A stretch of DNA of 20,576 nt from a virus: the IMG/VR virus record IMGVR_UViG_3300043772_005292, positions 1-20,576 of that record. One strand, given 5' to 3'. The notes below the pieces were generated by a model. It was not told the DNA's origin. It was given only the letters and a program-made list of their open reading frames with translations, and did not search any database. The position numbers were made by a program, and so were the translations under genes. Of this stretch, positions 14,515 to 19,908 are shown piece after piece. The stretch's first letter is position 1, and each line of letters begins with the position of its first letter.

Positions 14515-16041
14515 ATGCTTTCAGGATCCTCATACATACCACCATTTTATTTTTACCAATTTGCAGATGCAATAAGTGCACCCTATACGTCTTTAAAGGC
14601 TTATCAAGGGGGCGTTATTGATGCGAATGGAAATCTTTTAAAATCAGAAAACAACATAGAGCCATTTGAATATTTGGTTATAAAGCTTAAAAAAATATTT
14701 GAACAGCTTCCATATGGAATGACAAAAGCAAAATTGGGTGGGTATCTGTCAACTTTGCAGTTATTTGCAGAAGAAGCAGAAGCATACAACTTTAACTCAG
14801 AATATATGCACGCTTTGATTGAAGGGCACATTTCAAATATCACTGATGGTGAAATTAGTTATTTGGAATTATGTGAGGATATGGGTTCAGGAGGCGGTGC
14901 AGCAGGTTCATTGGGAACACCAATGGGAGGATCTGGCGACACTCCCGGTGTTGCAGGTTATGACCCACCACTCACAGATAAAATAATAAAAAGAAAGTAT
15001 TTGCAAAATTGTGAAATATTTGATGTTTGTCCAGAGGATTATGTTGCATTTAAAAATGCAAAATCATGGAAAAATATTCCAGATGGACCAACTAAAAACT
15101 ACATGCAACGGTTTCAAAGAAGAAACAAAGGAACTAAACTTGCTGTAAGAACCACAATGCCAGAGAGTGGAGAGCAAGATCTTTATTGGATTACATATCC
15201 ATCAAAAAGTTTTATGGAAGAATATGGGTTGAAAAATGTTGATTTTTTAACTGAAGGCATGGAATACTTAAATGAAGCATTGTCCCCCAAAGAAGTCCAT
15301 GATAAATTTGCTACATATTTAATAAAAAAAGGATATGTTAGGGTTCCTTCGCCAGACTTAAAAACTAGACAAAATGCAGAATCTCTGCAAAAGTTTCATG
15401 ATTCTTTACCTCACGGACATTTTTATGTTGGAGAAAATCCAAATGAAGGTCGGGGTCATGATGCATATCTAAAAGTTGATAATGAAACATACGGTGGAAT
15501 AGAACTTAAAAAAAGCACAGCGTCCAAACCAAGATCCAAAAAACCATCTCATCATGGGATGGGAATAGGAATAAGCAGAATTTTATTGGATAAGCTTGCA
15601 AAAAGATATGGTAAAGAATCTGAAGTTGAAAAAAAGCCATCTCTTGTTAAGAAAATTTTTTCTGGATTAATGGATTCTAGTAAGTTACAGAAGTTAGTTG
15701 AGCGGGGTGCACAAAAAGAAATAGAAAGAAGAGGCGAGCTTATAATTGCAGGTGATGTTGGTGGCGTACATGCAGTTTCTTCTTCAAGAAGAAAATCATC
15801 GGAAAACAATAGATCAGAACTTTACGATAGACACCAAAGATTAGCAAGTTCAATTGGAATGGATCTCACAGGAAATATAAAAGACTGGGGCGGTACTTTG
15901 CAAACAGGCTTTAAAAAGTCCAGACCAACAAGTGAAACTGATAAAGGTGTATCTTTAAAAACAAGAGTCGAATTAACTCCTGTTTCGGCTGACCATGAAA
16001 TGCATGGTTCTTATGTAAGAAACAGTGAATTTTTAAAATAA
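14515..16041 (+). CDS. Conserved T4-like phage protein with possible PD-(D/E)XK-type segment
   Basis: The 508-aa protein has three parts. Residues 1-120 (SSYIPPFYFYQFADAISAP, GGVIDANGN, LGGYLSTLQLFAEE) form a helical domain that resembles an uncharacterised protein of marine T4-like phages. Residues 122-150 are a Gly-rich linker. Residues 155-508 contain HDKFATYLIKKGY (262-274), then GRGHDAYLKVDNETYGGIELKKS (313-334). Asp316, Glu330 and Lys332 have the spacing of a PD-(D/E)XK active site, but fold support is lacking. The C-terminus is rich in Ser/Arg/Lys. ATG 14515 is preferred to TTG 14512. A bidirectional terminator starts two bases after the stop. It may be structural or a packaged nuclease. 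Confidence 0.8.
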   Translation: MLSGSSYIPPFYFYQFADAISAPYTSLKAYQGGVIDANGNLLKSENNIEPFEYLVIKLKKIFEQLPYGMTKAKLGGYLSTLQLFAEEAEAYNFNSEYMHALIEGHISNITDGEISYLELCEDMGSGGGAAGSLGTPMGGSGDTPGVAGYDPPLTDKIIKRKYLQNCEIFDVCPEDYVAFKNAKSWKNIPDGPTKNYMQRFQRRNKGTKLAVRTTMPESGEQDLYWITYPSKSFMEEYGLKNVDFLTEGMEYLNEALSPKEVHDKFATYLIKKGYVRVPSPDLKTRQNAESLQKFHDSLPHGHFYVGENPNEGRGHDAYLKVDNETYGGIELKKSTASKPRSKKPSHHGMGIGISRILLDKLAKRYGKESEVEKKPSLVKKIFSGLMDSSKLQKLVERGAQKEIERRGELIIAGDVGGVHAVSSSRRKSSENNRSELYDRHQRLASSIGMDLTGNIKDWGGTLQTGFKKSRPTSETDKGVSLKTRVELTPVSADHEMHGSYVRNSEFLK

Positions 16042-16042
16042 A

Positions 16043-16064
16043 AAAACCCCCTTTCGGGGGTTTT
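16043..16064. terminator. Bidirectional Rho-independent terminator
   Basis: A nine-bp stem, AAAACCCCC / GGGGGTTTT, with loop TTTC. T-runs follow on both strands (longer on the minus strand). It separates the convergent 14515 and 16066 genes. Confidence 0.92.
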
Positions 16065-16065
16065 A

Positions 16066-16284
16066 TCAATCCTGAATAAAATTTTTCTTTTTGCAGCAAT
16101 TGGGCTTAGAGCACATGTTTGCTTTTCTTGCTTCATTTATAATTTTTTCATGTGCATCATCCCAGCCAGCCGTCCATTCTTGGATGTAAACGGGATTTTC
16201 ATTATTAAACGTGTGTTTTGCAACCCCTCTCATGCGAGATTGAAATCCTTCACTATATGCTGAACCTGGTTTATAGTCGCTCAT
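16066..16284 (-). CDS. Small RMF-like domain protein
   Basis: The 72-aa protein shows YKPGSAYSEGFQSRMRG, then NPVYIQEWTAGWDDAHEK (Trp37, Gly40, Trp41, Ala44). This spacing is like the ribosome modulation factor family, where an A..G...R..G helix is followed by W..GW.dA. Many phages carry such small proteins; ribosome binding is not shown. The Cys-rich, basic tail (Cys58, Cys63, Cys64 with KKK) is unusual for RMF. SD AAAGGAG precedes the ATG, which overlaps the stop of the 16281 gene (ATGA). Last gene of a minus-strand operon that ends at the bidirectional terminator. Confidence 0.78.
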   Translation of the reverse strand: MSDYKPGSAYSEGFQSRMRGVAKHTFNNENPVYIQEWTAGWDDAHEKIINEARKANMCSKPNCCKKKNFIQD

Positions 16285-16706
16285 TTTTGCTCCTTTGGAT
16301 CAACTGGAATAATTTGAATCTGATTTATTAACTTGTCAAGAGCTTTTACGTGGGCAAATTGCTCAGTGATTGCGAGATATCCACGGATTTCAATTAACTT
16401 CATGTATTCATCTTGACTAAAAGTCATGACTTTAGTTTTCTGTGGTCTTTGTGGCTTATTTCTCGGTTGCTTGTTTGGATTTGGTTTATTGTTTAGTTGT
16501 TTAGACCATTGCTTTAAAATGTCATCCATGTTTAAATACTCTTGCATGTGTTCAAAATAATCTTCATTATTTTGCATTTTATTCCACATGTTTTTAAATT
16601 TTGGATTAAATGGACCGTAATAGAAGAATCCATTGTTTGGATTGCTTGGGTCATTATCGTCGCCATTTTGCCAATTTTGAAAATCGTTATAGTCTGAATT
16701 ATTCAT
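16281..16706 (-). CDS. Hypothetical Asn-rich small protein
   Basis: Not recognised. The 141-aa protein is Asn/Asp-rich at its N-terminus (MNNSDYNDFQNWQNGDD), with an aromatic segment (GFFYYGPFNPKFKNMW). A Lys/Pro/Asn linker (about 73-92) then leads to a helical C-terminal part (MTFSQDEYMKLIEIRGYLAITEQFAHVKALDKLIN). SD AAGGA lies before the ATG. It is the fourth gene of the minus-strand unit starting at 17335, eight bases after the 16715 gene. Confidence 0.75.
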   Translation of the reverse strand: MNNSDYNDFQNWQNGDDNDPSNPNNGFFYYGPFNPKFKNMWNKMQNNEDYFEHMQEYLNMDDILKQWSKQLNNKPNPNKQPRNKPQRPQKTKVMTFSQDEYMKLIEIRGYLAITEQFAHVKALDKLINQIQIIPVDPKEQK

Positions 16707-16714
16707 GTGTTTCC

Positions 16715-17014
16715 TTAGTTAGTATCGAAGAACTGTTCATATACAATTTTTCCACGACTGTCGGTTACAGAAATATACCGAACATGACGTTCAATTGCAT
16801 CTGAAATATTTAGTGGATCGTTTGGGCCAAAAGACAGATGCTTGATCCAAGCGGAGCATCCACCAAGAGAAATTCTAACTTCATTGCCTGACGGATCAGA
16901 CCCATAAAAATCAAATGTAGATTTTTCTCCGTCATAATACGTAAAGAAACAATCAATTGAGTCATACTTTTTTCTTACGTCACTTAAAGGTAATTGTGTG
17001 TCAGTTTTAGCCAT
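16715..17014 (-). CDS. Hypothetical small beta-rich protein
   Basis: Not recognised. The 99-aa protein begins MAKTDTQLPLSDVRKKYDSID and shows alternating hydrophobic strands (CFFTYYDGEKSTFDFYG, EVRISLGG, RYISVTDSRGKIVYEQFF). No catalytic motif is visible. Its ATG overlaps the end of the 57-aa gene upstream by 8 nt, showing translational coupling within the minus-strand operon. Confidence 0.75.
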   Translation of the reverse strand: MAKTDTQLPLSDVRKKYDSIDCFFTYYDGEKSTFDFYGSDPSGNEVRISLGGCSAWIKHLSFGPNDPLNISDAIERHVRYISVTDSRGKIVYEQFFDTN

Positions 17015-17180
17015 TGGGCAATCTTTCTTGTTTTACGGTATCTGGAAGACGGCCAATTGAATCCAACTTTCTTAGGGTTGAAACTTTAGCTTCCATCAAA
17101 CTTTTGTTTCTATTGTTGCGAATTCTCTCTTTACGCTTTCTATGTCTGCGAGCTGTTACACGTTGCTTTGAATTAGGCAT
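17007..17180 (-). CDS. 57-aa highly basic protein
   Basis: A short gene with SD GGAG six bases before ATG. The first half is almost all Arg/Lys (QRVTARRHRKRKERIRNNRN). The second half (MEAKVSTLRKLDSIGRLPD) looks helical. It probably binds nucleic acid; the target is unknown. It lies between two coupled genes in the minus operon and overlaps the 16715 gene by 8 nt, which supports it as real. Confidence 0.72.
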   Translation of the reverse strand: MPNSKQRVTARRHRKRKERIRNNRNKSLMEAKVSTLRKLDSIGRLPDTVKQERLPNG

Positions 17181-17194
17181 ATTTTACTCCAAAA

Positions 17195-17335
17195 TTAAGT
17201 TTTCTTTGATTTCTTAGATTTCTTAGTTACCTTACGCTTTTTACTAAAAATAGCATCATAATTTTTACCATAAACTTCCATATTCACCTGTCTAGGTGAA
17301 TCTCCTTTACCTGCGCCATTGTTTCCGTAGTCCAT
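17195..17335 (-). CDS. 46-aa protein with Lys-rich tail
   Basis: A short gene reading MDYGNNGAGKGDSPRQV at the start and ending in KKRKVTKKSKKSKKT. The tail resembles DNA-, RNA- or membrane-binding basic tails. It is the first gene of the minus operon. A sigma70-like promoter places the transcript start at or within a base or two of its ATG. It contains a perfect 8-bp inverted repeat at 17282-17301. The frame is clean and the downstream SD of the next gene follows its stop closely, but the gene is small and could be missed or false. Confidence 0.6.
   Translation of the reverse strand: MDYGNNGAGKGDSPRQVNMEVYGKNYDAIFSKKRKVTKKSKKSKKT
17282..17301. repeat. Perfect inverted repeat ATTCACCT-GTCT-AGGTGAAT
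   Basis: Eight-bp arms with a 4-bp spacer inside the 46-aa gene, about 35-55 bp downstream of its predicted start. It could be an operator for a dimeric regulator or an RNA hairpin. Confidence 0.6.
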
Positions 17336-17342
17336 AATATTT

Positions 17343-17370
17343 ACTATATCCTATGTTAAAGAAAAGTCAA
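17343..17370 (-). promoter_or_regulatory. Sigma70-like promoter for the minus-strand operon
   Basis: On the minus strand TTGACT (17370-17365), a 16-bp spacer, then TATAGT (17348-17343). The expected start is about 17336, immediately before ATG 17335. It abuts the plus-strand late box at 17372. Confidence 0.5.
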
Positions 17371-17371
17371 G

Positions 17372-17379
17372 TATAAATA
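17372..17379 (+). promoter_or_regulatory. Late promoter box TATAAATA for the 17385 gene
   Basis: Exact T4 late consensus. The start expected six bases after the last A is 17385, the A of the ATG itself, so the message would be leaderless. No SD lies between box and ATG. Confidence 0.65.
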
Positions 17380-17384
17380 TTTTT

Positions 17385-17846
17385 ATGAAAAATAATAAAG
17401 GTTATTACAGTTGGATTCATACATTGAATAATTCTGCCATCAGTGCACATAAAAAGGGAATTGAAATGCTTGCAGAAAGCAATGGGAATGATCCAAAAAG
17501 TGCGGGTGGTGATGACTCTGCATATGAACGATTGAAAGCAATGAAAGATGCAGAAAAAATGGCAGACCTTGCAAAAATAAAAGGTCCAATAGATTTTAAA
17601 CCAGAAGGATCTGCACAAGATGTAGAAAATGATGCTGAAAACGGTTTCATTGATGATCCTCCACTTTCAAGACTCCCAAGTTACCCTATTGCAGCTCAGG
17701 CAAGACAAGAAACCGCAGACTTGGAAAGAGAAGAAGATTGGAAAGAAAGTGAAGATGCAAGACATTGGAGTGATTACACCGGAAGAACCGGTGAAAAAAT
17801 GTATGAGTCGGTTTCTCAAAAAATTAATCGATTTCTAAAAAATTAA
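17385..17846 (+). CDS. Small acidic protein, candidate internal head protein
   Basis: Not recognised. The 153-aa protein has a hydrophobic/aromatic N-terminus (MKNNKGYYSWIHTLNNSAIS) ending IEMLAE then Ser32, fitting the N-terminal cleavage pattern of its neighbours but longer. The rest is acidic and mostly helical or disordered (RLKAMKDAEKMADLAKIKG, ETADLEREEDWKESEDARHW). The mRNA is predicted to start at its ATG. Its TAA shares TTAA with the stop of the convergent 17843 gene. Confidence 0.75.
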   Translation: MKNNKGYYSWIHTLNNSAISAHKKGIEMLAESNGNDPKSAGGDDSAYERLKAMKDAEKMADLAKIKGPIDFKPEGSAQDVENDAENGFIDDPPLSRLPSYPIAAQARQETADLEREEDWKESEDARHWSDYTGRTGEKMYESVSQKINRFLKN

Positions 17847-18082
17847 ATATCCGGATACCCGATCTCTCTGGTCCATTCCCATTCTTCCCATAACATTTTA
17901 GCAAATTCGTCGTCAGGGTCATGACGACGAATTTCTATTTCGGCAAGTCCCGGTGCGGAAATAACGGCTTCCATTTCCCATGAATACCAATACCATTCAT
18001 CGGAATTTAAAATTTTATTGGTGACAAGGCAGCGTATTTCTTTATTCAATGTTAACTGCGTAAGGAATCTTGTCGATTGCAT
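17843..18082 (-). CDS. Hypothetical Trp-rich acidic protein
   Basis: Not recognised. From ATG 18082 it is 79 aa: a hydrophobic start (MQSTRFLTQLTLNKEI), then CLVTNKILNSDEWYWYSWEMEAV and an acidic, Trp-rich end (DEFAKMLWEEWEWTREIG). The start is uncertain: the frame is open to 18121. ATG 18082 has AAGGAGG only two bases away, and either start overlaps the beta-rich gene upstream (41 or 80 nt). It is translated from a minus-strand operon with 18042 and 18481. Confidence 0.65.
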   Translation of the reverse strand: MQSTRFLTQLTLNKEIRCLVTNKILNSDEWYWYSWEMEAVISAPGLAEIEIRRHDPDDEFAKMLWEEWEWTREIGYPDI

Positions 18083-18476
18083 ACCCTCCTTCGGTCGTAT
18101 TAGTAATAGTGATTTCTCCACTTCCAGAAATTGGAGATGTTGCGGGACCTACCAGACCAATTTTTAAAACATCTCCGTTTGTCATTGTGAATGGTGTGCT
18201 ATAAGTTGAAGTTACTCCATTTTTATCATATCTCATGCTTGTAACTCCTCCTGTTCCTGCTATAGATAAAGTAACTGTTATAGTACCCACATCAGAAAAT
18301 GTTATTGCGGTTGCAGATCCTATATTTCTAACCGCTCCACTTGGGCCTGCCCAAAATATTGTTGGTTGAAAATCATCAATCGTATTGATATTTCCCCAGT
18401 CTGCAGTAAACTGTGGTGGTTCTCCTGCAGCGGTTCCGCCTGCTCTCAAGAAACTTAAAACTAGACTAAGATCCAT
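18042..18476 (-). CDS. Small beta-sandwich-like probable virion protein
   Basis: The 144-aa protein starts MDLSLVLSFLRAGG, a short hydrophobic lead common in small phage structural proteins. Thr/Ser/Gly-rich strands follow, alternating hydrophobic residues (AITFSDVGTITVTLSIAG, TPFTMTNGDVLKIGLVGP, SGEITITNTT). The pattern suggests an Ig-like or decoration-type fold; no enzyme motif. Ribosome entry is likely coupled to the 18481 gene, whose stop is 4 nt upstream. Virion location is an inference. Confidence 0.72.
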   Translation of the reverse strand: MDLSLVLSFLRAGGTAAGEPPQFTADWGNINTIDDFQPTIFWAGPSGAVRNIGSATAITFSDVGTITVTLSIAGTGGVTSMRYDKNGVTSTYSTPFTMTNGDVLKIGLVGPATSPISGSGEITITNTTEGGYAIDKIPYAVNIE

Positions 18477-18480
18477 TATT

Positions 18481-18732
18481 TTAGTTAAGATAAAATGCTG
18501 TAACGCCAGAAGGAAGAGCGTTAGGTAATGTGTGTACTTCTATTGGCAACAACATTGATCCGCTTGGGGCAATTTGAATTAATGTAGAAAATGTTCCACC
18601 AGTTGCTCTATAAAAATGCATAGTTACACCGGATGGACTACCAGAATTTGAATTTGAAAATAAAATTCCTTTATGCGTTGGAATTTTAGAACCTGTTGTT
18701 ATTGGTGCTGCTTTTGAATATTTGTCGTACAT
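18481..18732 (-). CDS. Small virion-like beta protein
   Basis: From ATG 18732 it is 83 aa: MYDKYSKAAPITTG, then KGILFSNSNSGSPSGVTMHFYRATGG and MLLPIEVHTLPNALPSG...AFYLN. This resembles small trimer-type structural proteins of T4-like phages in composition, without a firm family. The frame extends upstream to 18834, but that would overlap the 18744 gene by 91 nt. A late box (ACTAAATA, 18748-18741) lies directly before ATG 18732, which decides the start. The predicted leader is 3 nt. Confidence 0.73.
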   Translation of the reverse strand: MYDKYSKAAPITTGSKIPTHKGILFSNSNSGSPSGVTMHFYRATGGTFSTLIQIAPSGSMLLPIEVHTLPNALPSGVTAFYLN

Positions 18733-18740
18733 GTTACAAA

Positions 18741-18748
18741 TATTTAGT
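18741..18748 (-). promoter_or_regulatory. Late promoter box ACTAAATA (minus) for the 18481-17843 genes
   Basis: CTAAATA-type box on the minus strand overlapping the end of the 18744 gene. The predicted start near 18735 leaves 3 nt before ATG 18732. Confidence 0.5.
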
Positions 18749-19040
18749 TTTTCATATGGGATTGAAAAGCCATTGAAGACCAAAATGGCCTTAAATGCTC
18801 CGGTCCAGTTGCAAAATTTACCATCCAAATACATCTATTTGATTTGCCAATTTTTGCAATTACTCCAATGTGGTAAGAAGCACCATCAGAATACTGGTCT
18901 ACTTTTACCGTGAAAGGTGTTTTTTGTTTTATTTCTTCAATAAAAATTTTAATGTATTCCGGATAAACTGGCTCCGGAATTTTTGGCAACACTTTTGGTT
19001 TTCTTTTTGGTTGCGAGGATGTTTTTTTAATTCTTGGCAT
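18744..19040 (-). CDS. Hypothetical protein with basic N-terminus, start abutting tRNA-Gly
   Basis: Not recognised. The 98-aa protein begins MPRIKKTSSQPKRKPKVLP, a Lys/Pro-rich basic arm. An apparent domain follows (YIKIFIEEIKQKTPFTVKVDQYSDGASYHIGVIAKIG...CIWMVNF). No motif is visible. The ATG begins 3 nt after the 3' end of tRNA-Gly on the same strand, leaving no room for an SD outside the tRNA. A tRNA-processed, nearly leaderless message is likely. Confidence 0.75.
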   Translation of the reverse strand: MPRIKKTSSQPKRKPKVLPKIPEPVYPEYIKIFIEEIKQKTPFTVKVDQYSDGASYHIGVIAKIGKSNRCIWMVNFATGPEHLRPFWSSMAFQSHMKN

Positions 19041-19043
19041 GAA

Positions 19044-19115
19044 TGCGGCTGGAGGGAATCGAACCCTCGTATCAAGCTTGGAAGGCTAGCGTAATGGCCG
19101 CTATACTACAGCCGC
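19044..19115 (-). tRNA. tRNA-Gly (anticodon TCC)
   Basis: On the minus strand: acceptor GCGGCTG/CAGCCGC, anticodon loop CTTCCAA (anticodon at 19082-19080), T arm GAGGG-TTCGATT-CCCTC, discriminator A. The anticodon stem has one T-T mismatch. CCA is not encoded. It directly precedes the 18744 gene. Confidence 0.9.
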
Positions 19116-19116
19116 G

Positions 19117-19124
19117 TATAAGTA
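19117..19124 (+). promoter_or_regulatory. Possible late promoter box TATAAGTA for the 19142 gene
   Basis: One base off the TATAAATA consensus, at the outer edge of the opposite-strand tRNA-Gly. The predicted start near 19130 leaves about 12 nt before ATG 19142. Confidence 0.35.
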
Positions 19125-19141
19125 TTATAGGACAAAAAACA

Positions 19142-19345
19142 ATGATGTCAAATAAAAAAATTGTAAAAGAGGGAAACCTATACAATATGGAAACAACATT
19201 TGGTGCAAACCAAAATTCAAGTAAAGATGGTTTGGCTGCGTGGAAAGTGGAAGCTCGTAAGCAAGCATTAGAATATTTAAGAAGGGCAAATGTCCCAAAT
19301 ATAGATCAAGCAATCAAAGCAATATTTGGAACAATGTTAGATTAA
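19142..19345 (+). CDS. 67-aa hypothetical protein
   Basis: Not recognised. Reads MMSNKKIVKEGNLYNMETTF then NSSKDGLAAWKVEARKQALEYLRRANVPNIDQAIKAIFGTMLD, mostly helical. AGGA lies about 9 nt before ATG 19142; ATG 19145 is an alternative. The frame continues upstream through the opposite-strand tRNA-Gly, but that extension is not coding. Its 3' end overlaps the convergent 19337 gene by 9 nt. Confidence 0.7.
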   Translation: MMSNKKIVKEGNLYNMETTFGANQNSSKDGLAAWKVEARKQALEYLRRANVPNIDQAIKAIFGTMLD

Positions 19346-19540
19346 GTTCAAAGAAGCGGCCAACTTTTTATTGATGTTTGATTTAAAGTGTTTGTTAAAC
19401 TCTTCTGTAAGTTCTTCTCTTCTCTTGCACATCTTATTGTATTCTTTTGTGGTTTCTTTCTCATCAGTTTCCATTCTTCCAATACGATAAAGAACGTTTC
19501 CAAATTCATAAATTTTTTCTTCTAGTTCTTTGTTATCCAT
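19337..19540 (-). CDS. Small coiled-coil protein
   Basis: The 67-aa protein is a single charged helix (MDNKELEEKIYEFGNVLYRIGRMETDEKE...RREELTEEFNKHFK), probably a coiled coil. No family recognised. An SD-like AAAGGC lies 6 nt before ATG, and a sigma70-like promoter lies at 19562-19589. It is probably an early gene. Confidence 0.72.
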   Translation of the reverse strand: MDNKELEEKIYEFGNVLYRIGRMETDEKETTKEYNKMCKRREELTEEFNKHFKSNINKKLAASLNLI

Positions 19541-19561
19541 TATTTGCCTTTTAGTTTGTAG

Positions 19562-19598
19562 AGTATATAATACTACTCGTTCGTGTCAACAATTGACA
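19562..19598. promoter_or_regulatory. Divergent sigma70-like promoters with facing -35 boxes
   Basis: Minus strand: TTGACA (19589-19584), 16 bp, TATACT (19567-19562), serving the 19337 gene. Plus strand: TTGACA (19593-19598), 15 bp, TATAAA (19614-19619), facing the structured RNA and tRNAs. The two -35 boxes form an inverted repeat GTCAA-CAA-TTGAC, so activator or repressor binding could act on both. The plus spacer is short. Confidence 0.5.
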
Positions 19599-19619
19599 AT
19601 TAAATAAATCGTCTATAAA

Positions 19620-19749
19620 GCTGCGTAGGGATAACTGATACCCCGCAGCAATCAGAGGTGGGGCGCGGGATACCTCAGAAGAACGCGCAGGGCTAGTATC
19701 ATACTTCCCAAGGCTTGATCGGCTTTGGAAAAAGGGTTCAATGCCCGAT
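19620..19749 (+). ncRNA. Candidate structured RNA upstream of tRNA-Thr
   Basis: The stretch 19620-19751 has no gene. It is GC-rich with several local stems: 19620-19625 with 19644-19649 plus 19628-19630 with 19641-19643 (hairpin); 19655-19659 with 19672-19676; loop bases 19663-19667 (GCGCG) can pair with 19684-19688 (CGCGC), giving an H-type pseudoknot; 19690-19692 with 19707-19709, enclosing AGT/ACT; 19718-19722 with 19745-19749. A sigma70-like promoter start would fall at its 5' end. No known riboswitch, tmRNA or ribozyme core was recognised. It may also act as a leader or processing element for the tRNA transcript. Confidence 0.45.
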
Positions 19750-19751
19750 TT

Positions 19752-19823
19752 GCCACTTTAGCTCAACGGCAGAGCAATGCTTTTGTAAAGCATAGGTTGC
19801 GGGTTCAAATCCCACAAGTGGCT
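19752..19823 (+). tRNA. tRNA-Thr (anticodon TGT)
   Basis: Acceptor GCCACTT/AAGTGGC, D stem GCTC/GAGC, anticodon stem ATGCT/AGCAT around TTTGTAA (anticodon 19784-19786), T arm GCGGG-TTCAAAT-CCCAC with one C-A mismatch, discriminator T. CCA is not encoded. It is 3 nt before tRNA-Tyr. Confidence 0.93.
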
Positions 19824-19826
19824 TTG

Positions 19827-19908
19827 GCGAGTTTACTCAAGCGGTCAACGAGGGCAGACTGTAAATCTGCTGGCATTGCCTACGAAGGTTCGAATCCTTC
19901 AGCTCGCA
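19827..19908 (+). tRNA. tRNA-Tyr (anticodon GTA)
   Basis: Type II tRNA with a long variable arm. Acceptor GCGAGTT/AGCTCGC (one wobble), anticodon stem GCAGA/TCTGC around CTGTAAA (anticodon 19861-19863), T arm GAAGG-TTCGAAT-CCTTC, discriminator A. CCA is not encoded. The next gene starts 2 nt later. Confidence 0.93.

Noticed and set aside
17014-17217. Plus-strand frame opposite the two small basic genes
   Set aside because: The minus-strand genes have SDs and coupling to neighbours; the plus frame has neither.
18735-18834. Longer start for the 18481 gene
   Set aside because: It would overlap the 18744 gene by 91 nt, and a late box sits directly before the internal ATG 18732.
19043-19141. Upstream extension of the 19142 gene over tRNA-Gly
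   Set aside because: The sequence is a well-formed tRNA on the other strand; an SD-like AGGA precedes ATG 19142.
19620-19751. tmRNA, hammerhead, twister or group I intron
   Set aside because: None of the conserved core bases could be found; a T-arm-like GGGTTCAATGCCC lacks a matching acceptor stem.
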